Of a stretch of DNA of 64,000 nt, positions 46,519 through 57,110 are shown piece after piece. A program made the position numbers and the translations under genes. Each line of letters opens with the position of its first letter. Position 1 is the first letter of the stretch. Location of the stretch: NCBI GenBank assembly GCA_004794655.1, contig SMMW01000584.1, forward strand, positions 6,268,001 through 6,332,000, given 5' to 3'. The notes under the pieces were generated by a model. That model had not been told where the DNA came from, did no database searches, and saw only the letters and a program-made list of their open reading frames with translations. This stretch comes from Marisa cornuarietis (Eukaryota; Mollusca; Gastropoda; Architaenioglossa; Ampullariidae).

Positions 46519-46870
46519 GTAAAGTGCCATGAGCTTGCCTATATTGCTTGGATATGGCGCTATATAAGTTTACATTATTATTATTGTGCGTGTGAAAAGA
46601 CAGGAGAGAGCGTGAAAGCTTGTCTAGAGTCTTTCCACAAGATTTGGCGCCAGTCGTGTATGACTAAGTGCCCTTTATGTTAACTGAAGCATAACGTGTC
46701 TGTCTCTAGTAACGTTACCCCAGCTGCAGGCAGTACTTGACAACCAGCTCGCCTTCAGGCGCTCCCTGATGCGGTCGGTGATGACACAGGCTTCTGTGTC
46801 CCCTATACGTGTGAACAGAATCAATGTGAGTGGTGTCTGGACAATGTTCCTGCACATGAACGCGCACGCA

Positions 46871-46908
<38 letters not shown>

Positions 46909-48436
46909 GTACACAAAAGTGTATAAAGAAAACAAAACATAATAGAGGAACGACTCATGTATGAAACACACTGTCCTTTTATTTTAAATCAGCATAGATT
47001 ATTTTCTCATTATTGTAGATTACACATTCAGAAGAGAAATAGATATGAGGAATGTTATCGTAACCCCAAATGCCAGGTATAGATAGCATATATAGTGAGC
47101 TCTTGGATTAAACAAATTATTTAGACGTAGCTGTAGGTGAGAACCGTTGGCAAGTTAGTTTTGATGTGTGATGTAGCTGGAGTTCAGAACAGCAGCAGTG
47201 GATGTTAGCCTAGTGCTAACGGAAAGGCTTCAACTCCAGTATCCAGTGGTGGACAGTCCCCTACCGGAGGTGGATTTAGACACAGCAGTACAACGCCTTC
47301 AGGCTGCCATCAGCGACTACGCTTTCTGGGTGCCTGTCAACATTACCACTGGCGTCATGGTTAGTCAGCGATCTAGACTTTGCATTTCCATTTTCTTTTT
47401 GTTTGTTTGTTTCTTTCTTTCTTTCTTTCCATTTTCGGTTTAGTTTTGTTTTGTTTTTTGTTTTGTTTCGTTTTTCTTCTCCTCTTTTTTTCTTTTCTAA
47501 AAGTGTGTCATAAGGTCATAATGTATGAGAATATAGAATAGCTAGCATAGCAGGGTCTAGTATGGCATGTTGAGGACAGACTAAGGTCAAGACTGTGTCA
47601 TGACAGATACTGAAGGCTGGGCCATATTCAACCGCCACTGCCACTGCGCCTTCTACATCCACGCCTCCTCTGCCTTCTACACTCGCGAGTTCTCCACCTT
47701 CTGCGCCCAGTACGCCTGGTGGTACGCGTGATGTGGTCTGCTACTCGAAGACTTCAGGTTTTACAGCAGGTTGGTTGAGTCGTCTGGAAGTTTACAGCAG
47801 GTGGGTATAGAATCAAGGGCATATATCAGGTATATGTAGACATTGTCAAGGCTTACAACAAACAAGGGTATACGTCTTCAGGATTACATAAGGTGAGTAC
47901 AGAAGTCTCCATGGTTTACAACAGATGGATTCACAGCATGATCCGGCTGAGCATACTAATGCCCTCAGAAGTAAACGTAAGATGAGATACGTTGCTAAGA
48001 TTAACGCTAAGCATAGTACACACAACAGAAGAATACAATTTAAAAAGTTTTTAAAGTAACGAAAAAGGTAGACGTTCAGAAGGTAACTGTAAAGTCGGAA
48101 AGTTGTCCTTCAGTTTCCTAAGGTAGTCCAACGTGTGATGCAGCTAGATACTAGTTTAAGGCAAACGGTATCCTTGTGCCAGTCGCTACACCGCGTACCA
48201 TTGCAGGTTACTTCTCAAATTTAAATTGGATTACTTCCTTGTTTGGCGCTCAAGGTTGCCTTTAAAAATCGATTAAAAGGAAATACTTTTCGTTCCTCCA
48301 TGTAGGCGACGTGATTGGTGCTACCATGGGAACGGCATTGACCTGTTTCTGCCTGGTATTGCTAGGGCTGTCGCTATGGACGCGCTGGAAAAGAGGGAGG
48401 TTTCCTTATGGACGACATGAAATGGAGATGTCGTGA
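40199..48436 (+). CDS. Type I membrane glycoprotein, LolA-like-domain family (tentative)
   Basis: Fifteen exons with closed phases: 40199-40301, 41136-41339, 41611-41742, 42065-42187, 42719-42879, 43176-43298, 44044-44140, 44351-44511, 44888-44989, 45440-45520, 45998-46115, 46710-46825, 47177-47359, 47607-47721 and 48306-48436; 1950 nt, 649 aa. A signal peptide (MDILMMLALAYLACPLVWS) is followed by a large ectodomain with at least six NxS/T sites. Features include GLPTDVWQSCVYWPD (exon 4), RGLNSEVWVG (exon 9), EYYFATPEW (exons 9-10) and YNFRDDDPDIWTYDITPCFD (exon 11). A ferredoxin-like juxtamembrane region (exons 12-13), a Ser/Thr/Pro stalk (exon 14) and one membrane helix with a short basic tail ending HEMEMS (exon 15) follow. 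The xGxPxDVW and YNF...CF patterns recall metazoan LolA-like-domain surface proteins; this is recall without a search. Function unknown. Confidence 0.82.
40480..40880 (+). mobile_element. LINE reverse transcriptase remnant in intron 1
   Basis: LPGPLVINGWSVEQVTSFKV, LGTIVSNDL and KKCQKRLHVLKLV match the CR1/Rex1-like motif (PLxIxGxxVExVxxFKYLGxxIxxDL...QRLxxLRxL). A later frame gives DRDFHSLFHARAKQKAYKIT. Frames are broken. It lies in intron 1 and is read through by the long ORF starting at the gene's ATG, which misleads ORF callers. Confidence 0.65.
41936..41997. repeat. CG/GT microsatellite upstream of exon 4
   Basis: (CG)n, (TGCG)n, then (TG)n ending 67 bp before the exon 4 acceptor. Confidence 0.9.
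42401..42517 (-). mobile_element. 5'-truncated tRNA-derived SINE
   Basis: Matches the 3' half of the SINE at the right edge of the window: CAGATGCCACATGCA, CACGGCAAGGCA(A/G)CCAGCCC and GTGTTTTA(T/C)GC(T/C)GA before a G-rich end. Lacks the tRNA-like head. It lies in intron 4. Confidence 0.8.
43109..43162 (+). repeat. (TG)n tract next to the exon 6 acceptor
   Basis: About 27 TG units ending 13 bp before the exon 6 splice acceptor (CACGTGCAG at 43175). Confidence 0.9.
46300..46585 (+). repeat. SINE-like repeat copy B
   Basis: GCATTTGCAGCCTGGATTACTG...CATTCTATAGACAATAATTTTGCATGTTATG, a TG repeat (46470-46517), then GTAAAGTGCCATGAGCTTGCC...GGATATGGCGCTATATAAGTT and (ATT)n. Same element as 26880-27302. 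It lies in intron 11. Confidence 0.65.
46866..46908. repeat. CA microsatellite after exon 12
   Basis: (CACG)n then (CA)n, beginning about 40 bp past the exon 12 donor. Confidence 0.9.
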
Positions 48437-48659
48437 CACATCTGTCATGACGACTCTTATGCTTTTTCATTCAGTATGGATGTAGAAATGTAGCTTTCTC
48501 TCTTTCTCCAACCCCCTAGCTCCTTGAGGAATGAATTAGAACGAGCGAAAGCGATCGTGCGTGACTGGTGTTGAAGGCTTAATTTTGTACCCACGGTATA
48601 GAAAACACTGTGTAATATATTGAATGCAAGTGTTGGCATGTGGGTGCGTGCGCGCGCGC

Positions 48660-48712
<53 letters not shown>

Positions 48713-48793
48713 GGGGAATGCGGGTGTGGGAATGTATGTGTTGCTGCAAGGAAACACGACTGAATATCAGCCTTGTAGATTAACAGGAGACAA

Positions 48794-48799
48794 AATAAA
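48794..48799 (+). terminator. Candidate polyadenylation signal
   Basis: AATAAA 358 bp after the stop codon of the type I membrane protein gene. Confidence 0.4.
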
Positions 48800-50383
48800 A
48801 CTTAAAAATCTTCGCGTCTTGTTTTGTATGGACTTTTTTAAAACTGTGATGGGGCGTAACCTGAGAAATAACCGCAAGAGCAGGGTTGACCATCTCCAGA
48901 AAAATAACCTAAGAGCAGTAATAACTGCGTATCCAAAAAAATATAAAAAATTTCCACGTGCCCGACATATAACTTATTATTCTCTTCAAAATAATTCCTC
49001 GGCACGCTATATAATAATTTCTGAACGCTATAAAATGAAAGAATTGTATATGCATTGTAACAGTTTTTGTGGTTTTGCAAAATAATTGCAGTTAACCCTG
49101 TGACAATAACGCGCGCTTTAAAATGTCTGTGCAGCTATCAGAGCAAACTCGATTGTTGTTTCTGCTGCAAGGTTGCTTTAAATAATAATAATAATAATCA
49201 AACGGTACAGCTACTGCATGCTGACGTGGAACAAGCCAGACAATAAGTCTGGTGATATCGCGAGGACTCGTGTTAAAAAAAAATTCGACAAGAATGTTGA
49301 GTCACCGACGATATCATAACTTCACAACATGTGATATGGTTTAAAATCTATTAATAGCGCTAACGAGTATTATTTTTAAAAAGCTATTTTATTCCTTTGG
49401 AAAATCCGATGTCGTCTCCTGTGGAAGTTCTAGTCTTACACGTAATCAGAGCTAGCGGTAATCCTGTTCTGAAAACGGCTTGTTTAAGCCCTCCTCTCTC
49501 TCCGCCCTGATATTGTTTCTTTATGTGAGTCTACATAGCAACAGACCTGATTGCAGTCGTGCCTGAATCAATTATAAGTTTGCTAGTGAGTACGTGTTCC
49601 CTTGCGCGCAATTGTGCACACTCATTTGGAAAAAGCAGAAGATAATATTATCAGGTGGATTAGTCTGCCCCGGTGGGCACTCAAGTCTACACGTAATTTA
49701 TGATCTCATGAGACATGAGTGGACAAGACTGCGCCAGATTGTGTTTTTCCTTGTCAAACAAAGTCATAAGACAGCAGAAAGTAGGTTAAATTGGTGCTTG
49801 CGGTATCGAGTATCCGAGACTTTGCGTAAGGGACTGCCATCCTTCTGATTGAGGGATTTTGAAACCCGAAAAAGTCCAGAATTTATGTTCACCAAACCAA
49901 CATTTGTACAAGAGGCAGGTGGGTGCGACGCTGACTTAATTGTTTATTTTGTTTTAGACATTTTACTGATATTTTCTCCGTTTTTGCGATATAGCTTAAG
50001 GCATTGATCCCTTATGTCGCTAACAATCGAAACATTTGACCGAAGTTTATGAATGTGCTTATGCATGAGTATATGAGTATGTAAGTGCGTGTGGGCAATT
50101 GTACAAATCACCACCACACTGACATCTAACAGGAGGCATTTCTCTATTTTTCTTTCATTTCTATTCTTCTGGTGACGTGCATCTTTAGCACTTCTCATTG
50201 TACCGCAAGTCGTGTTCAGACTTGTTCGTCTCCTTGTGAATTTAATTTACTTTAGACGCGTGTTCAGACATGCAATGGCTCCAGTGTTTGGAATGCCTAA
50301 TCTGAGATCACCTGCTATCGTGGACACGATCATCTGCCGTCAAAACCATTTCAAAAGGACTTTTCCTCTTAGTGATGTCTCTT

Positions 50384-50386
<3 letters not shown>

Positions 50387-50425
<39 letters not shown>
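50387..50425. repeat. (AC)n microsatellite
   Basis: About 19 AC units upstream of the 50.97-kb gene, with a second AC tract at 50510-50526. Confidence 0.9.
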
Positions 50426-50427
<2 letters not shown>

Positions 50428-50970
50428 CCCTCGTGTGTGGGGTCAAGGGTCAAGTGGGTTTTTCTTCGAGCGAGCAGCGCCTGCTCTCTTTCACGCGCGC
50501 GCGCGCTTACACACACACACACACACCCTCGTGTGTGGAGTCGAGAATCAAGTGGTCTCTGATCTCCCCCCCCCACTCTCTCTCTACCCCTACGCCGTCA
50601 CTGCCGACCGACCGTTCAAGGATTACGTCACACATCGCAGCAGCTGTGTATCAGGTATTTGTGAGTCGCTCGTTTTCGCTCTGAATTCAAGAAAAATTTA
50701 CACTTTGGCACTTTGCTGTTGATTGAAAAAGACCACCATTAAAATGGTAGTGACGATGACGATGACAAATATCGTCGGGTATCGATCTCTGGACTAGAAT
50801 ACGCATAACGCGCAGCTACTCTTAAAATCACGACGCATTTAAACACAACTATGTTTGAAGAAACCTTGTTTTATGTTTAGGATCGTTTAAAAACAAAACC
50901 TGGCCGACAAGTGTTCTCACAAGTGCTATCGACGTGCTGGTCACTGGTCAGTCAGCATCTTGCCCTGATA

Positions 50971-53900
50971 ATGGCGTCTTGGAACTGCTGCAAGAAAAGG
51001 TATGTGCGCTGCTTGTCACTCTGTCACGCCTGCTGCTTCAATAATGAGGGAATGAATTCAAACTAAGTAAAGATGTCGCACCGGAAATTCAACCTTAAAG
51101 CGTCGTCATTTTATGTGTTCTTTTTCAAAAGAAGCAATGATGATGCCCTTAAAGAGTCTGGAGAAGAAGGCGCAGGTTTACTGGGGCCACAGCGAAGGAC
51201 TGCTTCAAACAACCTCGGGTCGCCAGCTGCAGTACGTGACGTAGGAACCTCCAACTCCGACTTACTTGTCAGTACTTCAGCAGATGTCAGCTGGGGAGCT
51301 GCAGTACAGGACGTAGGCACGTCACCATCTGATCTGACTAGCGAACAAGGTGTGGCCTGTGCAGATGACAACAGCGGATGTCCAGTCAGTGGGGATGACG
51401 AAGAGACAATTCCCAAGCGACTGGCTGATGGCCCGGAGCAGGAAGATGACTTCCCCGCCACAGACAGACAGACGACACAGCGCCACCTGCTACAAAAAGA
51501 GTCGACTGCGGCTGTCTCTGCCTTGGTGCCAAGGGAAGAAGAATCCCAGCACAATAATTCAATCACCCAGCAAAGATACAATTCGTCTACTGATACTACA
51601 GGTACCTTACCTGTATTTAACATAGAGAATAAAACTGAGCTTTTGTGTGTTGCAAGTAGTAATGTTATAGCACATTTAATGTTTTAACTAAATAAACTAG
51701 AACTTTGTCAACTTTCTTCAGAAATCCGTAGACGCGCTGTAGCTATGCTTGGCTTTCAGAATAGAAAATCACGGTTTCGAAGTTCGCTGCCTCAGCCACT
51801 CTGTCAGTTTAGCAGCAAACGAACTCGTGATCCATTTGACTCAAGATAACACGCAGATAGAGGCTCTGTCTTTTGTGTGGCGGGTCCTAGACACAACAAT
51901 TCACCCAACATAAGGTCCTTTATCAAAACATCAAAATAGTTTATAACCGTCTTTAACTTCCATAAAGTTTACATGGCATCTTGAATATCTGCATAAATTA
52001 ATATAATATAATAATTTATCACTATTACACAGAAAATTCATAATAAAAATATTGCATAGTGATATTGACTCCTTGTCAGTGCTGCAGAAGACGGTAAATA
52101 TAGCGTAACGTTTACAGTCTTTGGTCCAACGCCCACGGCACAACTTGAGCTGTTTTCATGGTCTGATTTCTACTGGTTTCCTGTGTCTTCTAGGCAATGT
52201 TGCAATATGCACAGATTTTGAAAACGAAATAAACCGGCTTCTTAGACAAAAGAATGAGGAAGTGCGCAGGCTCGAGAAAGAGATTACAAACCTGCGCAAG
52301 AAGTTTGCGCGGTACGTCATGCGAGTGAGAGGTGACGTCAGGAGCGCACTGAGCACAATGACCCTAACCCTGCGGGAGGAATTGGCCCGCTGTATGTCAG
52401 CAACTGGGACTAGCTAGCGTCCGCATCGACCATCACCTCAATGTTGACTTTACACAGCAAGCGTCTGCTCTTACCTCTGAGAAGGTGGCGGAACTCAAGG
52501 TGAAGATTGAAAGCATCCTCAAGGCTCAGTTACCTGAGGATATCAGAGAAGGAATAAGCTGGAGTGATCCCGTTCAATGCACGGAGTCTGAAACAGGAGA
52601 CAACGACGTACGTAGGATGCCTTCCCAGGTAAAGACAACCTCTTCTAACACATCGTCGCCATGCTATTCGGGAAAATAAAAGTAAAATAAATCACTTTTA
52701 CTTTGATTACTTAAAGATCAGCTTTCCTCCTTTCGGAGAATCACATGATGGAAACCGCGGCCTTGGAGAACTTTGTTGCAGATGTCGCGATTAAGCAGTA
52801 CTCTGACTCCTGCATCCTTATATCAGTTTATCACTTGTTCTTATACTAGAAAATATATTTATATGATATATTTTATATGTACTAAACTATTGTATCAAAT
52901 ATTATTTTACACATATTTTTCAGGAACGTGAAGAGTCTTCTCAAAGAACACATCATTTGCAGCATCGCTACTCAGTAGGCAAGTGAATTTAGATATCAGT
53001 TTGTTTTTACAGTGAAGTTTGTTTTCATAGTGAACACAGATCTCAGTTTGGGTTCACAATAAATGTAGATCACCTAATCTCAGCTAAAGTATATATATAT
53101 ATATATGCATGTTTTACCCAGAAGGCACATTTATGTCGTATGTCCTCCGGTCACACAGAATTAAGGCTTTATCTCCATTTCTAAATAGTGATTTCTTCGA
53201 CATTGCTTTCCTTTTGACGATTTTCTTCGGTCATGGGAAGTATTGCTTTGGGGCCGGAGTTATGAAGTGAGAGTCTTTTCCCCAAGCACAAAATAGAGAC
53301 CTAAAGGAAAAGTGTGTTATTTTTACAATAACAATCTTCAGATTATATGGACACTATACTTTCTTTACCCCAAGACATCTTTGCCACTGCTTTATAACTA
53401 CCGCTACGAGAGTAGTGAAACATCTCGGGGTCTGGGCGCCATCTTCGGAAACAGACGCTTGTCCTTGAGTTCCTCAGGCGACGACTTACCCTCGCTTCAT
53501 AACTACGGTCCCAGGAAGGAATTTCATAAACATTTCCTTCATGTTCCCCTTGAATTCTCTGATTGGTTTATTACTCGCCAGGTCGAGCCAGTGATCGGGT
53601 GACACAAGAATTCAGTTTCGTCCCACGCGATCCCCAGGACCGGCCAGAAGAAAAGCGACTGTGGATAAGGGCTATCTCTAGCTTATCAGGCGACAACCTC
53701 GTCGTAACCGATGCTTTCAATATGTCGGTGAAGGTCATCTCTATGGCGACCGGATCTCCCGAGGTCACAAGCTGCTTCACTTTAGGAGTCAAACCTTACG
53801 GAGTGACTGTCTTTAGCGACGGAGAGACTGTAGCTGTGACCACAGAAGAACAAAAATTCATTTTTCTATTAAACGTACGAAGTGAAAGTGAACCAAAGCG

Positions 53901-54417
53901 GGTACACACGAAGAAACAATACAGAGGTGTGGGCCCTGGGCCTGATCACAATATTGTGGTTAGCTGCGGTCAGAATTCAAACCAGGTACCCAGCGTGGAT
54001 ATTATCTCTCTGAATGGAGACGTCCTCAAGACTCTGTACATTTTCTCGGGAAATCTTCTGTTGGATTATCTGGCTGTTTCTGGAGACTTCCTGTTCATCT
54101 CCGACAAGAACACTAACTCAGTTTATCGTGTTTGTGTGTCCACCGGAGTGCTGGAGGAGACGATGACTCATGACGCTATGCATTGGCCGAGGCAGGTGGC
54201 TGTCGGGGATGATGGCAGTGTGCTGGTGGCTTGCAGCGACAGTGACTGCGTACTGAAAAAAGCAGGAGTAAACTGGCGAGTCATTTTGACAGGAAAAGAA
54301 CATGGCGAGAATGGAAAGGTCAAGGCCACTGCCCTGACCACGGTCGGCACCAGTGTCGTGGTAGCTTGGGGCTGGTTTGGCGACTCTGTACTCAAGCGAC
54401 ACGCGAATATTACATAA
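50971..54417 (+). CDS. Coiled-coil and C-terminal beta-propeller protein (TRIM-like, no RING)
   Basis: Six exons: 50971-50999, 51132-51601, 52194-52391, 52462-52628, 52924-52978 and 53582-54417; 1755 nt, 584 aa. MASWNCCKKR leads into an acidic, Ser/Thr-rich, probably disordered stretch (to about 166). Exon 3 is a strong coiled coil (NEINRLLRQKNEEVRRLEKE). Exon 6 (about 307-584) shows repeated blades such as AISSLSGDNLVVTDAFNMSV, LAVSGDFLFISDKNTNSVYR and WPRQVAVGDDGSVLVACSDS, the NHL-like propeller of molluscan TRIM2/3/56-related proteins. No RING or B-box is seen. The intron after exon 5 has a GC donor (GCAAGT). A read-through form could stop after exon 4. Family role: likely scaffold or RNA/protein binding; no specific function is inferred. 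Confidence 0.72.
51722..51850 (+). CDS. Possible alternative terminal exon of the preceding gene
   Basis: After TTTCTTCAG the phase-1 continuation reads EIRRRAVAMLGFQNRKSRFR and stays open to TAA at 51848-51850. Joined to exon 2 it would give a short isoform without coiled coil or propeller. No internal donor is obvious. Confidence 0.25.
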
Positions 54418-54909
54418 CTCATTACATTACTCGTTATCATATTACATTACACAAGAGTAATGATGTTCATTCGCCTGACTGGCTGAAGGGGGGGGGCTGC
54501 GCTCTGTCGTATTTTTGTCTTCTCTGAATCTTCTTCGTGTTGGAGCTGTTGCTGGTGTGAATTTTGACGTGCTTACGGTCGTGCGTTTGGATTGTGGTGC
54601 CCCTTTGATCTGTGTGGATGGCTTCGGTTCCATCTTGACGTGGAGACTTCGTGATCGATACAGTACAGCTCATTAATTTGAATAGGGCTTCAGTTCCCTT
54701 TGACCTCTGCTGCTCAGCGGACTTTTGCGTGTGTTGGGCCACATTCGTTGTTCCAGTGCGTCTGGGACCGTCTGTTGGATGTGGTGCTTGGAGCTACGTC
54801 TGGTATAGATGTCTTCTTGCTTGTCTGCTGTGTGGACTGCGGAATGCGTGCTCTCTGCATACTGTGTGTACGGTCTGTACTATATTGTCTGTATGGTATA
54901 AACTGTGTG

Positions 54910-55680
54910 AGAAGATAATACTTTATTTGTCCCGGAGGACAATTCAGTGGCAGCTCGATAACAAAAAATACACATTTGTACGTACAAAACAGACTTCCAC
55001 TTTCATGTTTCATTCATTCGCACTCAGCACCATTCAAAAGTCGCACGGCCGAAACAACGAATGACAGCCGCAGTCTGTTGGTCTTGCATACAGGTACACA
55101 AAATCGGCGGCCCGATGGGAGCTAGACAAATTCTCTTGACAGGACATGCCTGTCATCACGAACGATTGCAGGCACTTTCCGAAGTGTCTGACTGTTTTAT
55201 AGATTCCGAAGAGCACTCTGAGCTATTCCAATGACTTTTGAGCAGGTGGATACCACACGAGGTAGGCTGCTCTTGTCCTTCACCGATAAACTGTTGTAGA
55301 AAGAGATAAACGAGAAGGACAGCACGCTCTCTATAAAAGAGCTGAAGAAATTGGTGGGAGACAGAGAAAGACTTCAGCTTCAGGAGGAAGTAAGAGGCGC
55401 TGTTGAGCCTTCTTGACGACATTTTGAGAGTTGATATCCCAGCAAAGTCACCTATCGAAGATGGTACCCAAGTATTTAAAAGCAGGAACAGTTTCCACCT
55501 CCTTGTCGTGGATGACACTTACAGGACTTGGTGGAGAATTCCGACGGAAATCAAAGACCCTCTCTTTGGTTCTACTCACATTAAGTTCTAAGAAACTTCT
55601 TCCGAAGCTACACCGTGGGTATCTGCTGGCCCGCTAAGGAGAGATTGCAGTGCAGTGTCATCAGAGAATTCTGTATTGTC
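54910..55680 (-). mobile_element. Rex1/CR1-like LINE remnant
   Basis: Minus-strand fragments, in several frames, read LNVS-like start, FDFRRNPP, VPAFKYLGTIF, then a region around YRERAVLLVYLFLQQF and VMTGMSCQENLSSS. The 3' end, TTGTCCTCCGGGACAAATAAAG, is the short-hairpin tail typical of these LINEs. Many frameshifts; dead. It is bordered on both sides by CTGTACTATA-rich degenerate repeats. Confidence 0.6.
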
Positions 55681-56299
55681 TGTATTATATATACAGTCTA
55701 TACTGTGTGTAATGCCTGTACTATATGTAAGGTGTGTATCCTTTAATATTTATTTATTATTATATTTGCTTGTGGGAATGGAGTGTATTGTCTAAGATAA
55801 ATTGAAGGCCCTGCGCAAACTGTAAGAGTCTTAAGCACCCAACTTTTGTTTCTCCTAGGCCTAATTTGCCTTTTGTTCCTGCCCATTACTGTAACTGTTT
55901 GAGCCAAAGTACTGCTATAATGTCCTTGTATACTATCTTCATGATCGTTTCCAAATGACCATATAACGTTTGCACTTTGTCATCTTTGTGGCTTGAGCTG
56001 GAGCATAAACTTGGACAACGATAATATTGTGGGACTTGGCAGAAATGTGAATGGAAATCAGTTTGCCTGAAATGGATGCACAGATGATGGCACTGACCAT
56101 TTCTTTCTGTAAAAGAAGGTATTTGCCATACTTAGGGGTTTTTTTTTCTTCCCCACTGTACCAATTTTAAATCTGTGCCCATCGATACTCCCCCAAAATC
56201 CTAGCCATCTGATTTCCGCCGGCCCCGCAGTTTCACGCTGGTATCATTCTAACTCTAAGGCGAATTCTCTTATCTTCTTCCATTGGTCTAATGTGAAGA

Positions 56300-56314
56300 C
56301 ATTCCACGTTTAAA

Positions 56315-56374
<60 letters not shown>

Positions 56375-57110
56375 TCCATTTGTAATGCGCAGGTATCCAT
56401 TCGGAAGAATGCTCATTGCGCAGCAAAAACAAAACAAATAAAAAAATAAGAAAAAAAATAAATAAAAATAAAATAAAGTAAATAAATAGATAAACACCAG
56501 GAAAGTAAAAAATAAAGACACAAGTGTTGCTTGGTTGTTTAAGTTTAAGTCCGTCTTAAACAGATGGGTCTTCAGTCTTTTTCGAAACGTGGTTGGTGAG
56601 GTGATGGTGGACAATGACGATGGCAGAGCATTCCACAGTTTAGGTGCCGCGTTTTTGAAGGCCCTGGCTCCAGTGCGCTTCTTGTTTGTGTCTTCCACTG
56701 CAGGGAGACAGAAGCGTGACTGGGAGCCAGAGCGCAGACCACGTGACGGCTGGTAAGGAGGAACTACCTCTTGTAAATATTCAGGAGCAGTTTTAAACAT
56801 GCAGGACTGTGCAATCGAAAGCACTTTGTGATCAATGCGCTTGTTCACTGGGAGCCAGTGAAGGCTCTGTAGGATAGGCGTGATGTGCTCAGTGGACGAC
56901 TTTGCACGGGTGACAATCCTGGCGGCTGTGTTTTGAACTCTTTGGAGTCGATCCAACTGCGTAGCAGGTATACCCCACAATGCACTATTACAGTAGTCTA
57001 ATCTTGATATGATGGTAGCCACAGCAAGTGAGTTGGCAGCAGCTTGGATGTTCCTTCTAGAGTCAACTTTAATTGCTGCTTGTGCTCTAGTAGCATAATT
57101 TTCACTGTAA
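56300..57110 (-). mobile_element. Non-LTR retrotransposon, reverse transcriptase C-terminal half
   Basis: The minus-strand frame contains AVATIISRLDYCNSALWGIP, DRLQRVQNTAARIVTRAKSS, LQSLHWLPVNKRIDHK and APKLWNALPSSLSTITS, ending TFRKRLKTHLFK, the C-terminal hallmarks of Jockey/CR1-clade LINEs. The upstream half is missing. The frame shown is uninterrupted for about 240 codons, so it is younger than the neighbouring remnant. It ends in a long GAT tract. Confidence 0.85.
56317..56374. repeat. (GAT)n microsatellite at the LINE tail
   Basis: About 19 perfect GAT/ATG units directly at the 3' end of the minus-strand LINE; likely seeded by the element's tail. Confidence 0.92.

Larger units (their letters stand above)
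48437..50970. other. 3' UTR and intergenic region
   Basis: The first part is the 3' UTR of the 40.2-48.4 kb gene, with AATAAA at 48794-48799. It includes a CG/TG microsatellite at 48648-48711. Further on are an (AAT)n run near 49180, and AC repeats at 50387-50425 and 50510-50526. No other gene is supported. Confidence 0.45.

Noticed and set aside
51111..51623. 170-codon minus-strand ORF opposite exon 2 of the propeller gene
   Set aside because: No domain and no splice context; the plus-strand frame has correct junctions on both sides.
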